Positions 25,826 through 35,206 of a stretch of DNA of 64,000 nucleotides are shown here, in pieces. This DNA is from Metabacillus sp. B2-18. Lineage in GTDB: Bacteria > Bacillota > Bacilli > Bacillales > Bacillaceae. The position numbers were made by a program, and so were the translations under genes. Within the stretch, counting starts at the first letter, position 1. Each line of letters begins with the position of its first letter. The notes under the pieces were generated by a model that searched no databases, was not told where the DNA came from, and saw only the letters and a program-made list of their open reading frames with translations. The stretch is from NCBI RefSeq assembly GCF_021117275.1, contig NZ_CP088245.1, forward strand, positions 1,215,501-1,279,500, written 5' to 3'.

Positions 25826-27520
25826 ATGACTAAATATTCAATTGGTGTTGATTACGGCACTCAATCTGGTAGAGCCGTTCTTGTGGAGATCGGAACAGGA
25901 AAAGAAATAGCAACCTCGGTAAAGCCTTATACTCATGGTGTAATGGATGAATACTTACCAGATGGAGTTACCAAATTAGAAAATGACTGGGCTTTGCAAC
26001 ATCCTACAGATTATATAGAAGTTTTGGAAACAACAGTTCCTGATGTCCTAAAACAAGCTAACGTTTTAGCTGACGATGTTATTGGTATTGGAATTGATTT
26101 TACAGCTTGTACGGTATTACCTATTAACACAAGCGGAACACCACTATGTTTAACAGAACAATACATGAACCATCCACATAGCTATGTTAAATTATGGAAA
26201 CACCATGCGGCACAAGATGAAGCAAATTCTTTAAATGAAATTGCAGAAACAAGAGGAGAAGCATTTTTACAAAGATATGGAGGAAAAATTTCTTCAGAAT
26301 GGCTTGTACCTAAATTATGGCAGATCCTTAATGAGGCACCAGAGATTTACGATGCTGCAGATCAATTTGTGGAAGCAACAGACTGGGTCACTTATCAGCT
26401 TACAGGTGACTTGAAAAGGAACAGTTGTACAGCTGGATATAAAGCGATATGGCATAAGCAAGAAGGATATCCATCAAAAGAATTTTTTAAAGCATTAGAT
26501 CCTCGCTTGGAAAATGTTGTTGATGAAAAGTTATCTACTAATATTTATCCAATAGGCTCTAAAGCGGGAGAGTTAACAGAGAAAGCTGCTAAAATGATTG
26601 GATTGAATCCAGGAACCGCAGTTGCTATAGCAAATGTTGATGCACATGTTGCTGTACCTGCTGTTGGAATTACCGAGCCAGGCAAGCTTCTCATGATTAT
26701 GGGAACATCTACTTGTCACATCTTACTAGGAGAAAAAGAAGAAGTAGTACCGGGTATGTGTGGTGTTGTAGAAGATGGAGTAATTCCAGGATTTATGGGA
26801 TATGAAGCAGGTCAATCATGTGTAGGAGATCATTTTGAATGGTTCACAGAAAACTGTGTACCTGCTAGCTACTATGAAGAAGCACAACAAAAAGGAATGA
26901 ACATCCACCAATTGTTAACAGAAAAAGCAGCTAAACTGGAGGTTGGTGAAAGCGGTTTAATTTCGCTTGACTGGTGGAATGGAAATCGATCTACACTTGT
27001 AGATGCTGATTTAACAGGGGTTTTATTAGGAGCTACATTACTAACGAAGCCTGAGGAAATTTATCGAGCTTTAATTGAAGCAACAGCATATGGAACACGA
27101 ACAATTGTTGAGGCATTTAGAAATAGTGGAGTTCCGATTCATGAAGTATACGCATGTGGTGGAATTGCTGAGAAAAATGCATTAATGATGCAAATTTATT
27201 CAGATGTATTAAAAATGGATATCAAAATTTCTGCTTCATCTCAAACTCCAGCTCTTGGTTCTGCAATGTTTGGAGCAGTTGCAGCTGGTAAAGAACGTGG
27301 AGGATACGATGATATTAAAGATGCAGCAAAAGAAATGGCTAGATTAAAAGATTATGTTTATCAACCTAATCATGAGAATTCACAAGTTTACGACCAACTA
27401 TTCTCTGAATATGCAAGATTATATGATTATTTCGGTCGTGGCGAAAATAACGTGATGAAAAACTTAAAGAAGATAAAACATGCTCAATCTAACAAAGCAA
27501 AAGAGAAAATTACACAATAA
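25826..27520 (+). CDS. araB: L-ribulokinase AraB
   Basis: 564 residues, the usual AraB length. FGGY-family kinase with the N-terminal phosphate-binding loop [17 protein letters not shown], the [10 protein letters not shown] segment, the [11 protein letters not shown] region with the catalytic Asp, [14 protein letters not shown], and the C-terminal [19 protein letters not shown] adenosine-binding part. It phosphorylates L-ribulose to L-ribulose-5-phosphate. The ATG follows CGGGGGGATTTTA. The gene order here is B-D-A, unlike B. subtilis A-B-D. A weak hairpin lies between it and araD. Confidence 0.95.
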   Translation: MTKYSIGVDYGTQSGRAVLVEIGTGKEIATSVKPYTHGVMDEYLPDGVTKLENDWALQHPTDYIEVLETTVPDVLKQANVLADDVIGIGIDFTACTVLPINTSGTPLCLTEQYMNHPHSYVKLWKHHAAQDEANSLNEIAETRGEAFLQRYGGKISSEWLVPKLWQILNEAPEIYDAADQFVEATDWVTYQLTGDLKRNSCTAGYKAIWHKQEGYPSKEFFKALDPRLENVVDEKLSTNIYPIGSKAGELTEKAAKMIGLNPGTAVAIANVDAHVAVPAVGITEPGKLLMIMGTSTCHILLGEKEEVVPGMCGVVEDGVIPGFMGYEAGQSCVGDHFEWFTENCVPASYYEEAQQKGMNIHQLLTEKAAKLEVGESGLISLDWWNGNRSTLVDADLTGVLLGATLLTKPEEIYRALIEATAYGTRTIVEAFRNSGVPIHEVYACGGIAEKNALMMQIYSDVLKMDIKISASSQTPALGSAMFGAVAAGKERGGYDDIKDAAKEMARLKDYVYQPNHENSQVYDQLFSEYARLYDYFGRGENNVMKNLKKIKHAQSNKAKEKITQ

Positions 27521-27550
27521 ATCCAATATATCTATCACTCAATTTTCTGA

Positions 27551-27578
27551 AGCGGGGCATCCATCTTTAGACCCCACT
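27551..27578 (+). terminator. Weak hairpin between araB and araD
   Basis: Arms AGCGGGG and CCCCACT (one mismatch) around a 14-nt loop, followed by TTTTC. A possible attenuator within the operon. Confidence 0.5.
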
Positions 27579-27603
27579 TTTCAAAAGAAAGGGGAGACAA
27601 CTG

Positions 27604-28317
27604 ATGCTTGAACAGTTAAAAGAACAAGTTTTAAAGGCAAACCTGCAGTTACCAAAATATAAAATGGTTACTTTTACATGGGGAAACGTAAGTGGAATTG
27701 ATCGTGAAAAAGGACTTGTAGTCATTAAACCTAGTGGAGTCCCTTATGAAAAGCTAAAGGCTGAAGATTTAGTTGTAGTCAATTTGAATGGTGAAGTAGT
27801 TGAAGGAGATATGCGCCCATCGTCTGATACAGCAACACATTTAGCACTTTATAAAGCATTTCCTTCGATTGGTGGAGTTGTACATACACATTCACCATGG
27901 GCAACTAGCTGGGCTCAAGCAAGTCGTCCAATTCCAGCATTAGGAACAACTCATGCTGATTATTATTATGGAGAAATTCCTTGTACAAGAGCTTTAACAG
28001 AAGATGAGATTACTAGAGGCTATGAACTAGAAACAGGAAATGTCATTATAGAAACATTTCAATCTAAAGATATAGACCCAATAGCGATGCCAGGTGTACT
28101 CGTTTCAGGTCATGCACCGTTCGTTTGGGGAAAGAATGCCAGTCAAGCAGTTCATAATGCAGTTGTTTTAGAAGAGGTAGCCAAGATGGCATTACACACG
28201 TATCAATTAAATCCAATTGCTGGTCCAATCGATCAATTCTTGCTAGATAAACATTATCTTCGTAAGCATGGAGCAAACGCTTATTATGGTCAGAAAAACA
28301 AAGAAGTGAAACAGTAA
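27604..28317 (+). CDS. araD: L-ribulose-5-phosphate 4-epimerase AraD
   Basis: 237 residues, class II aldolase/epimerase fold. [10 protein letters not shown] and [10 protein letters not shown] bind phosphate; zinc histidines are in [16 protein letters not shown] and in [10 protein letters not shown]; Asp in [10 protein letters not shown] is also conserved. It converts L-ribulose-5-phosphate to D-xylulose-5-phosphate, which enters the pentose phosphate pathway. The ATG follows AAAGGGGAGACAACTG. It is 23 nt before araA, giving a tight araB-araD-araA operon. Confidence 0.95.
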   Translation: MLEQLKEQVLKANLQLPKYKMVTFTWGNVSGIDREKGLVVIKPSGVPYEKLKAEDLVVVNLNGEVVEGDMRPSSDTATHLALYKAFPSIGGVVHTHSPWATSWAQASRPIPALGTTHADYYYGEIPCTRALTEDEITRGYELETGNVIIETFQSKDIDPIAMPGVLVSGHAPFVWGKNASQAVHNAVVLEEVAKMALHTYQLNPIAGPIDQFLLDKHYLRKHGANAYYGQKNKEVKQ

Positions 28318-28340
28318 CTATCGTTTAGGGGGAAACCATT

Positions 28341-29825
28341 ATGCTAACAGTGAAACCATACGAATTTTGGTTTGTAACGGGTAGTCAAGATTTATACGGA
28401 GAAGAAACAGTAAGAGAAGTTGAGGCAAACTCAAAAGTAATTACAGAAGGTCTTGACCAAGATTCTACATTAACATATAAGCTAGTATTTAAATCAGTTT
28501 TAAAGGATGCAGATTCCATCCGTAAATTATGTTTAGAAGCAAATGCTGATGAAAACTGTGCAGGTATTATTACATGGATGCATACGTTCTCTCCAGCAAA
28601 AATGTGGATTGCCGGACTTTCAAGCTTACAAAAACCAATGCTTCATCTTCACACACAATTTAACCGTGATATTCCATGGGATAGCATTGATATGGATTTT
28701 ATGAACACGAATCAATCTGCACATGGTGATCGTGAATTTGGATTTATGGCAACAAGACTAAATGTAAAAAGAAAAGTAGTTGTTGGTCATTGGCAAAATA
28801 ATGAAGTTCGAAGCAAAATTGGTAGTTGGATGAACACGTCTGTTGCTTTTATGGAAGGTCAGCATTTGAAAATAGCGCGCTTTGGAGATAACATGCGCAG
28901 AGTTGCTGTAACTGAGGGAGACAAAGTAGAGGCACAAATTAAACTTGGCTGGACCATTAACGGTTACGGCGTTGGTGATTTAGTTCAGCGAATGAATGAT
29001 ATTTCTGAACTAGAAATTGATCAGCTAATGGAAGAGTATGAAAGAGAATACGATATTGTAGCTGAAGGCCAAGAAGCGGGTCCAGTACGAGAATCTATTC
29101 GCTATCAGGCAAGAATTGAACTAGGAATGAAAGCGTTCTTAGAAGAAGGTGGTTATACAGCGTTTACAACAACGTTTGAAGATCTCCATGGTATGAAGCA
29201 ACTTCCTGGTCTAGCTGTACAACGATTAATGGCACAAGGATATGGCTTTGCTGGTGAAGGAGACTGGAAAACAGCTGGTTTACTCCGCATTTTAAAGATC
29301 ATGGCAAATAACGAAGATACTTCATTTATGGAAGATTATACGTATCATTTCGAACCTGGAAATGAATTAGTGTTAGGTTCACACATGCTGGAGATTTGTC
29401 CAACTATTTCAGCAACTAAGCCAAAGATTGCTGTTTATCCTTTAGGAATTGGTGGAAAAGAAGATCCTGCGCGATTCATCTTTGATGGAAAGAGCGGTGC
29501 TGCTTTAAATGCATCAATTATTGATTTAGGACATCGCTTCCGTCTTGTTGTAAACGAAGTCGATGCTGTGCAACCAGAAAAAGATTTACCAAACCTTCCT
29601 GTTGCAAGAGTCCTTTGGACGCCTCAGCCTTCATTAAGCGAAGGAACAGAAAACTGGATCATTGCTGGTGGAGCACACCATACAGTCTTTTCTTATAAAG
29701 TAACACCAGACCAGCTTAGAGATTGGGCAGAGCTAGTAGGGGTTGAATGTGTTCTTATTAATAATGATACAAATAAGCATAGCTTTAAAAATGAGTTACG
29801 TTGGAACGACGTTGTATATAAGTAA
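28341..29825 (+). CDS. araA: L-arabinose isomerase AraA
   Basis: 494 residues, the standard AraA length. Recognisable segments are FWFVTGSQDLYGEE at the N-terminus, WMHTFSPAKMWIAGL, HLHTQFNRDIPWD, FTTTFEDLHGMKQLPGLA, YGFAGEGDWKTAGL and the C-terminal AGGAHHTVFSY containing a metal-site His. It interconverts L-arabinose and L-ribulose with Mn2+. The ATG has TAGGGGGAAACC upstream. A strong hairpin follows, so arabinofuranosidase expression downstream may be reduced relative to araA. Confidence 0.96.
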   Translation: MLTVKPYEFWFVTGSQDLYGEETVREVEANSKVITEGLDQDSTLTYKLVFKSVLKDADSIRKLCLEANADENCAGIITWMHTFSPAKMWIAGLSSLQKPMLHLHTQFNRDIPWDSIDMDFMNTNQSAHGDREFGFMATRLNVKRKVVVGHWQNNEVRSKIGSWMNTSVAFMEGQHLKIARFGDNMRRVAVTEGDKVEAQIKLGWTINGYGVGDLVQRMNDISELEIDQLMEEYEREYDIVAEGQEAGPVRESIRYQARIELGMKAFLEEGGYTAFTTTFEDLHGMKQLPGLAVQRLMAQGYGFAGEGDWKTAGLLRILKIMANNEDTSFMEDYTYHFEPGNELVLGSHMLEICPTISATKPKIAVYPLGIGGKEDPARFIFDGKSGAALNASIIDLGHRFRLVVNEVDAVQPEKDLPNLPVARVLWTPQPSLSEGTENWIIAGGAHHTVFSYKVTPDQLRDWAELVGVECVLINNDTNKHSFKNELRWNDVVYK

Positions 29826-29840
29826 TAGGTATTGATTTAT

Positions 29841-29890
29841 AGACGAGGAAAACAAAAATGAAATGTTATGTTTCTAGTTTCCTCGTCTTT
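29841..29890 (+). terminator. Hairpin after araA
   Basis: Arms AGACGAGGAAA (29841-29851) and TTTCCTCGTCT (about 29878-29888) with a long AT-rich loop, followed by TTCTAC. An attenuator or weak terminator before the second GH51 gene. Confidence 0.7.
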
Positions 29891-29925
29891 CTACTATCAC
29901 TAAAAAAGCATGGGAGGAATTGAGT

Positions 29926-31407
29926 ATGAAAAATTCAATTGTTATTAATGCAGATGTTAGTAAAGGAAAAATTAACCGTAATATTTATGGACATTTTGCT
30001 GAACATTTAGGCCGTTGTATTTATGAAGGCATTTGGGTTGGGGAAGATTCACCAATTCCAAACACGAACGGAATTCGAAACGATGTGCTTGAAGCATTAA
30101 AACAAATTAACATTCCTGTGCTTCGTTGGCCAGGAGGCTGTTTTGCTGATGAATATCATTGGAAAGATGGAGTCGGACCAAGAAGTGAAAGAAAAAGAAT
30201 GGTAAACACCCACTGGGGTGGTGTAGTTGAAAACAATCACTTTGGAACTCATGAATTCATGATGCTATGTGATTTATTAGGTTGTGAGCCTTATATTTGC
30301 GGAAACGTGGGCAGTGGTACTGTTCAAGAAATGTCTGAATGGGTTGAATATATGACATTTGACGGTGAGTCTCCAATGGCCAACTGGCGCCAAGAGAATG
30401 GTAGAGAAAAGCCTTGGGAACTTACATACTTTGGTGTAGGTAACGAAAACTGGGGCTGTGGCGGAAATATGCGTCCTGAATATTATGCAGATCTATACCG
30501 TCGTTACCAAACATATGTAAGAAATTATGGAAATAATAAAATCTATAAAATTGCCGGTGGAGCAAACGTAGATGACTATAATTGGACAGAAGTGTTAATG
30601 CGTGAAGCAGGGCGCTTAATGGATGGATTAAGTCTTCACTACTATACAATTCCTGGTGAATTCTGGACAGGAAAAGGATCTGCAACAGGCTTTCCTGAGG
30701 ATGAGTGGTTCATCACGATGCAAAAAGCACTGCATATGGATGAATTAATTACAAAGCATAGCACGATCATGGATAAATATGACCCTGAAAAACGTGTTGG
30801 TATGATTATAGATGAATGGGGTACATGGTTTGATGTTGAAGAAGGAACAAATCCAGGATTTCTTTATCAGCAAAACACGATTCGTGATGCATTAGTTGCT
30901 GCCGTCCACTTCCATATTTTCCATAAGCATAGTGATCGTGTTCAAATGACAAATATTGCCCAAACAGTAAATGTTCTTCAAGCAATGGTGTTAACAGAAG
31001 GAGAAAAAATGATTCTTACTCCTACTTACCATGTATTTGATATGTATAAAGTACACCAAGATGCAACAGTACTCTCAGTTGATGCTACTGTTGGAAAATA
31101 CAAATACAATGGTCAAGAAGTGGATCAAGTATCTGTTTCAGCATCTCAAGATAAAAACGGCAAAGTTAACATCAGCTTATACAATATTGATCATAAAGAA
31201 TCTGGAGCATTATCTCTTCAACTTCGTGGATTGAAAGAGGTTAGTAGTATTACTGGTACAATTTTAACTGCTGAAACGATTGATGCACACAATACGTTTG
31301 AGCAGCCAGAAGTAGTAGCTCCAGCTGAATTTACACAATTCACTGTAAGTAATGGTCAACTTGATGTAACATTACCACCGATGTCTGTTGTATTGTTAAC
31401 GATTTAA
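29926..31407 (+). CDS. Alpha-L-arabinofuranosidase, GH51 (second copy, Abf2/Xsa-like)
   Basis: 493 residues from the ATG at 29926, 9 nt after GGGAGG; an in-frame TTG 6 nt earlier is too close to the ribosome binding site. TIM barrel with [40 protein letters not shown] core, the acid/base Glu in [11 protein letters not shown] and the nucleophile Glu in [10 protein letters not shown]. The C-terminal beta-sandwich starts near residue 380. It differs from the GH51 at 21.6 kb around the acid/base (GNENWG against GNEMDG), so it belongs to another GH51 branch, similar to B. subtilis Abf2 (XsaA/AsdII). It probably releases arabinose from different linkages. No signal peptide. Confidence 0.9.
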   Translation: MKNSIVINADVSKGKINRNIYGHFAEHLGRCIYEGIWVGEDSPIPNTNGIRNDVLEALKQINIPVLRWPGGCFADEYHWKDGVGPRSERKRMVNTHWGGVVENNHFGTHEFMMLCDLLGCEPYICGNVGSGTVQEMSEWVEYMTFDGESPMANWRQENGREKPWELTYFGVGNENWGCGGNMRPEYYADLYRRYQTYVRNYGNNKIYKIAGGANVDDYNWTEVLMREAGRLMDGLSLHYYTIPGEFWTGKGSATGFPEDEWFITMQKALHMDELITKHSTIMDKYDPEKRVGMIIDEWGTWFDVEEGTNPGFLYQQNTIRDALVAAVHFHIFHKHSDRVQMTNIAQTVNVLQAMVLTEGEKMILTPTYHVFDMYKVHQDATVLSVDATVGKYKYNGQEVDQVSVSASQDKNGKVNISLYNIDHKESGALSLQLRGLKEVSSITGTILTAETIDAHNTFEQPEVVAPAEFTQFTVSNGQLDVTLPPMSVVLLTI

Positions 31408-31429
31408 TATAGAAAGGAAGTAAATGATT

Positions 31430-31684
31430 ATGACAACCAACGTATGTAAAGGTTGTTCTGGAAATGTCATTATCAAAAAAGAAGAAGTAGATAGAATCCT
31501 TTCTAAACACTTACCTGACAATTTAATTGTTTCTGATGAGATCTATAAAAAGCGTCTAGAAGCTTGTCAAGATTGCCCTTCGTTTGTTTACGGAACAACT
31601 TGTTCTTATAGTGGATGTCTTGTTGAATACCGTGCAAAATTTTTTGAAAAAAGATGCCCTAGTCCTACTGGAGCTAGGTGGTAA
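31430..31684 (+). CDS. Small cysteine-rich protein, DUF6171-like
   Basis: 84 residues from the ATG at 31430, 9 nt after AAAGGAAG. Seven cysteines occur as a CKGC pair near the N-terminus and a CQDCPSF ... CSYSGCL ... KRCPSPTGARW series, which looks like a zinc-ribbon or similar metal site. It resembles small Firmicutes proteins annotated DUF6171, whose function is unknown. It follows the second GH51 by 22 nt and precedes a terminator, so it is probably transcribed at the end of the araB operon, but nothing links it to arabinose. No function is claimed. Confidence 0.68.
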   Translation: MTTNVCKGCSGNVIIKKEEVDRILSKHLPDNLIVSDEIYKKRLEACQDCPSFVYGTTCSYSGCLVEYRAKFFEKRCPSPTGARW

Positions 31685-31685
31685 A

Positions 31686-31721
31686 AAAAACGGGTAGTGC
31701 CTGTCACTTCCCGGTTTTTGT
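31686..31721 (+). terminator. Terminator with an AGTGCCTGTCACT loop
   Basis: Outer arms AAAAACGGG and CCCGGTTTTT. The loop AGTGCCTGTCACTT can itself pair AGTG with CACT. The T-run follows. It closes the arabinose region. Confidence 0.85.
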
Positions 31722-32032
31722 CGTTTTTTCACTTTATATCTTCTAAGGTTCACAAAGTAAAATATACTTGATGAAGCACATTTTTAGTACGATTGACTAT
31801 AATGAAAATGAGCATGTCATCAATATAGAGTGATATTAGAATTTAATATTTGCAATTATGAAAACCATATGATGTAATGAAGATGTTCACTTTTTATACT
31901 AAAACATATAAAAAGTTACGCGTTATTAATTTCACTTTGTATAGAAAAACATAATGTTGCTATAACAACTAAAATATTAAGTGCAAATTCTGATATTGCT
32001 GCATTGAAAAATATGATGAAAAGGTGAGCAAC
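31722..32032. other. AT-rich spacer without a recognised gene
   Basis: About 310 bp of very AT-rich sequence between the arabinose region and the MurB gene. It must hold the promoter for the latter, but several weak TATAAT-like elements are present and none stands out. Nothing else is visible. Confidence 0.5.
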
Positions 32033-32956
32033 ATGAGCAATTTAGTATACATGAAAAGCCTGTTAAAAGATGTGTTGGAAACAAAGAATATAAAATTTTA
32101 TGAACCAATTAAGAAATATACGTTTACAAAACTTGGTGGAGAAGCGGATATATTGATCACACCATCAACACATGAACAAATCCAATTGATTTATAAGAAA
32201 GCTAAAGAAAACAAAGTCCCAATAACTATTATCGGAAATGGTACAAATTTAATTGTAAAGGATAGTGGAATTGAGGGATTGGTCATAAGCTTAAAAAAGC
32301 TAAATGAAGTAAAAGTAAAGGATCGAGTCATAACTGCACAAGCAGGTGCGAATATCATTGATGTGTCAAGAATGGCACTGAATGAAAAATTATCTGGTCT
32401 TGAGTTTGCCTGTGGAATTCCAGGGACAGTAGGTGGAGCACTCTGTATGAATGCTGGAGCATATGGTGGCCAGATCTCTGATGTTCTAAAGAAAGCTTTA
32501 GTTCTAACAGAATCGGGAGAACTTCTCGTTTTAGAAAAAGAAGCTCTTTTGTTAGGCTACAGAAAAAGCATTGTATCCCAAAATAACTATGTTGTGTTAC
32601 AGGCAGAATTTGAACTTCAGTATGGTCAATATGATCAAATAAAAGGAAAGATGGATGAAAATACAAGACTAAGAGAGCAAAAGCAGCCACTTGAATATCC
32701 ATCATGTGGGAGTGTCTTTAAACGACCACCAGGATACTATGCGGGAAAACTAATACAGGATTCTGGTCTTCAAGGATTGAGAATCGGAGGAGCAGAGGTA
32801 TCAAGAAAGCATGCCGGATTTATTGTTAATGTGGATCATGCAACTGCAAAGGACTATGTAGAGTTAATTCAGGTGATTAAAAAAACAGTGAAAGAGAAAT
32901 ATGGTGTTGACCTGGAGACGGAAGTGATTGTTATTGGTAAGGAAGATGAAGAGTAA
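32033..32956 (+). CDS. murB: UDP-N-acetylenolpyruvoylglucosamine reductase, MurB type
   Basis: About 307 residues from the ATG at 32033 (ribosome binding site AAAGGTGAG); an in-frame GTG at 32024 overlaps that site. FAD-binding motifs KLGGEADILITP, IIGNGTNLIVKD and CGIPGTVGGALCMNAGAYGG are clear, and SCGSVFKRPPGYYAGKLIQ holds the catalytic Ser. The enzyme makes UDP-MurNAc for peptidoglycan in the cytosol. In Bacillus the main murB usually lies in the division/cell-wall cluster; this copy is next to unrelated genes, so it may be a second paralogue such as the murB2 of the B. cereus group. That is inference, as the rest of the genome is not visible. Confidence 0.9.
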   Translation: MSNLVYMKSLLKDVLETKNIKFYEPIKKYTFTKLGGEADILITPSTHEQIQLIYKKAKENKVPITIIGNGTNLIVKDSGIEGLVISLKKLNEVKVKDRVITAQAGANIIDVSRMALNEKLSGLEFACGIPGTVGGALCMNAGAYGGQISDVLKKALVLTESGELLVLEKEALLLGYRKSIVSQNNYVVLQAEFELQYGQYDQIKGKMDENTRLREQKQPLEYPSCGSVFKRPPGYYAGKLIQDSGLQGLRIGGAEVSRKHAGFIVNVDHATAKDYVELIQVIKKTVKEKYGVDLETEVIVIGKEDEE

Positions 32957-32979
32957 ATCATTATTAGGGAGTGAGCATT

Positions 32980-33855
32980 TTGACTAAAGAAACTACACAA
33001 GCACTTCAGAGAAGTGTAAAAGATCATTGGTATGTTAAATATGAAGAAGTAGGCTTTCCATCTATTCAAAAGGGATGGGTACTGCCCGTGGATCGTTGGA
33101 AGGAGTTTGACCCATTTATTTTAATGGCTGAGGATTGGTTTAAGAGAGGAACATTTTCCGATCATCCTCATCGTGGTTTTCAGACAATCACCTATGTTGT
33201 AGATGGATGTTTGGAGCATATTGATAATGCTGGAGGAAGAGATATTTTAGAACCGGGAGATGTTCAATATATGAACGCCGGGTGGGCCGCAAGGCATGCT
33301 GAGGAAGGTGTAGAAGATGATATTGCTCATACATTACAGCTTTGGTTAAACCTGCCGAAACATTTAAAACAAACAGAGACTTCTTATCAAAATATTTATA
33401 GTGAGGATGCACCTGTTGTTTCTATTGAAGGAGGATCTGTAAAAGTATTCTCAGGTGAAGTTTCAGGGGTAAAGGGTCCGATGAATTCACTTGTTCCGAT
33501 TACATTAACAGAAATTTCTTTATCAGAAGGGGCTCAATATGTCCATCGTTTACCTGAAACACATAATAGCTTCTTTTACGTTTTATCAGGTGATATGACA
33601 TTTGGAGAAAACAATATACAGTTAAAAAAGCATGGTGTGGGTACGTTAACTTTTAATGATGGAGGAAAAGAAGATAACATAAGTGAGTTTGCGATAAAAG
33701 CAAATAGCAGACGTTCAAAAGTACTTGTATATTCAGGGACACCAATAAAAGAAGAAATTGTTCCATATGGTCCTTTTGTGATGAATACAATGGATGAAAT
33801 CAAACAAGCATACCGGGATTACCATAATGGAGAATTTGGACCAGCTGCTAGATAA
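32980..33855 (+). CDS. Pirin family protein
   Basis: About 291 residues with TTG start at 32980 (9 nt after AGGGAG), or GTG at 32971. A bicupin with the metal-binding N-terminal motif FSDHPHRGFQTITYVVDG and LEHIDNAGG, followed by MNAGWAARHAEEG; the second cupin starts near residue 165. Pirins hold a metal ion; some have quercetinase activity and others act as regulators or redox sensors. The role here is unknown. It lies 24 nt after the MurB gene, possibly co-transcribed, and is followed by a hairpin terminator. Confidence 0.88.
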   Translation: MTKETTQALQRSVKDHWYVKYEEVGFPSIQKGWVLPVDRWKEFDPFILMAEDWFKRGTFSDHPHRGFQTITYVVDGCLEHIDNAGGRDILEPGDVQYMNAGWAARHAEEGVEDDIAHTLQLWLNLPKHLKQTETSYQNIYSEDAPVVSIEGGSVKVFSGEVSGVKGPMNSLVPITLTEISLSEGAQYVHRLPETHNSFFYVLSGDMTFGENNIQLKKHGVGTLTFNDGGKEDNISEFAIKANSRRSKVLVYSGTPIKEEIVPYGPFVMNTMDEIKQAYRDYHNGEFGPAAR

Positions 33856-33889
33856 AAAATTCTAAAAAAATAAGCTGGATTACTGAAAG

Positions 33890-33917
33890 TTTCTACGACA
33901 AAAGTCGTAGAAAAACC
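33890..33917 (+). terminator. Hairpin after the pirin gene
   Basis: Ten-bp arms TTTCTACGAC (33890-33899) and GTCGTAGAAA (33905-33914) with loop AAAAA; only a short A/C-rich run follows, so termination may be weak. Confidence 0.65.
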
Positions 33918-33992
33918 TCCTGTAAAATCAATCTTTCAAAGGAATATTTTTAATTGATTTTATTGTATAGTATGATCAAGGAGGTAGTAACA

Positions 33993-34340
33993 ATGGTTGA
34001 TGTGGCGATCATCTCAAAGAACCCGCATATTCAAAGAAGCTTAAGTCTATTTATTCAAGCTCATCCAACTCTTACCTTGATTCACGATAATTTTGATCAG
34101 CATGAGACTATTAAATTGCTTGATAGATTTAAAAAAGTAGTTGTCTTGTTAGATTTAAAGGTAGGTAACTTTGAACAAATTTTAGACCTTTACTCAATGA
34201 AACACCACATAATACTTTATAGTCATTCGAAGGATTTTTTGGACATTAGTCAACTTCTTCAAAGATATAATGTGAAATATTTTAATGTTTACACGAAGCC
34301 GGAATGCATTCTTCAGACAATTAAGGAGCTTTCAGAATAG
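33993..34340 (+). CDS. Stand-alone receiver-like protein of unknown function
   Basis: 115 residues from the ATG at 33993, which follows a perfect AAGGAGG; a longer in-frame start at 33954 lies before it. The pattern of alternating beta-strands and helices (VDVAIISKNPHIQRSLSLFI, then VVVLLDLKV with an Asp at the phosphorylation position, then HHIILYSHS, and a Lys in VYTKPE) is like the receiver domain of NarL/DegU-type response regulators. The acidic pair that normally follows beta-1 is absent (IISKNP), and there is no output domain or kinase nearby. It could be a degenerate receiver used for protein binding. I do not recognise a named family. Confidence 0.55.
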   Translation: MVDVAIISKNPHIQRSLSLFIQAHPTLTLIHDNFDQHETIKLLDRFKKVVVLLDLKVGNFEQILDLYSMKHHIILYSHSKDFLDISQLLQRYNVKYFNVYTKPECILQTIKELSE

Positions 34341-34371
34341 GTAGTTGGTATAGCAACTAAGTGAAAGGAAC

Positions 34372-34434
34372 AAAGTTGGTGAGGGGACTAACAGATAATA
34401 CCTCGACTGTTAAAAAGCTTACTCACCAAACTTT
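34372..34434. terminator. Bidirectional hairpin between convergent genes
   Basis: Arms AAAGTTGGTGAG (34372-34383) and CTCACCAAACTTT (34422-34434) with a ~38-nt loop. The right arm overlaps the last codons of the minus-strand regulator gene. Confidence 0.55.
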
Positions 34435-35057
34435 ATTAGGAATTTACAATGATTGTCACCTTCTGTTCGGCAACAAGTTCTTTTTATTTGATTAACACCT
34501 AGAACATTTTTGAACATGTCTGTTTCACATCGACATGCCAGTTTAAATTCTTTTGCAACAGAGAGAATGGGACAGTTATATTCTGTTAGCTCAAACGTTT
34601 GATCATCTAATTTAGTAACATCAGCCATATATCCTTTTTCGTTCTGAAGCTTTACAAGTTCATTCACCTTATCAGCAGTTGTTCTTTTATTCATCATTTT
34701 GTTGCTATATTCCTTGATTATTCGAGTTTCTCTCTTTTTAAATAGTAGCTCAATAGATTCTTCACCATGTATTTCCTGTATATCATGAAGAAATTCAAGG
34801 CTGATTCCTTCGTAGTTTTTAGGGAAATATTGTTCCGATTTATCTGACAGTGAGTATATTTGAAGGGGTCTACCCATTGGCTGTTTTACTTCCTTAGAAG
34901 AGATAAAACCTTCTTTTTCAAGACTTAAAAGATGTTTTCTTACTGCCATGTGAGTAATTCCTAATTCATCTGTTAACTCATTAACAGTCATTGATTCTTC
35001 TTTTTTTAATAAGTGAAGGATCTTGTCTTTTGTTGTACTATTTTGAGTTGTGTTCAT
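34419..35057 (-). CDS. SufR-like HTH regulator with C-terminal cysteine cluster
   Basis: 212 residues, minus strand. Residues ~8-75 are a DeoR/ArsR-type winged helix (MTVNELTDELGITHMAVRKH, then GRPLQIYSLS). The C-terminal part carries Cys162, Cys175, Cys177, Cys195, Cys196 and Cys204 in a pattern (YNCPILSVAKEF, ACRCE, TCC...HC) like SufR-type iron-sulfur sensing repressors. In such proteins the cluster state controls DNA binding. The upstream region has AGGTGTTAGT before the ATG and a dyad TTATAC-N6-GTATAA overlapping its own -10. The same dyad precedes sodA, the next gene, so it probably represses itself and sodA. Ligand type (Fe-S or other metal) is not proven. Two extra Cys-Cys/C-x-C pairs compared with what I recall of SufR are worth noting. 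Confidence 0.72.
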   Translation of the reverse strand: MNTTQNSTTKDKILHLLKKEESMTVNELTDELGITHMAVRKHLLSLEKEGFISSKEVKQPMGRPLQIYSLSDKSEQYFPKNYEGISLEFLHDIQEIHGEESIELLFKKRETRIIKEYSNKMMNKRTTADKVNELVKLQNEKGYMADVTKLDDQTFELTEYNCPILSVAKEFKLACRCETDMFKNVLGVNQIKRTCCRTEGDNHCKFLIKFGE

Positions 35058-35084
35058 ACTAACACCTCCATTTTCAATGTGGAG

Positions 35085-35140
35085 AAGATATGGTGTAAAA
35101 TATAATTATACCATATAGTATAAAATGTTTGAAGAAATGT
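35085..35140 (-). promoter_or_regulatory. Promoter and dyad operator of the SufR-like regulator
   Basis: On the minus strand TTCAAA, a 17-bp spacer and TATAAT (about 35105-35100 region) form a promoter. The dyad TTATAC (35106-35111) N6 GTATAA (35118-35123) lies in the spacer and touches the -10, well placed for autorepression. Confidence 0.65.
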
Positions 35141-35206
35141 TCATCTATATGATACAGACTTCTATTACTTTTAAAAACCTGTTGCTATGTAAACAAGTTT
35201 AGTGTT

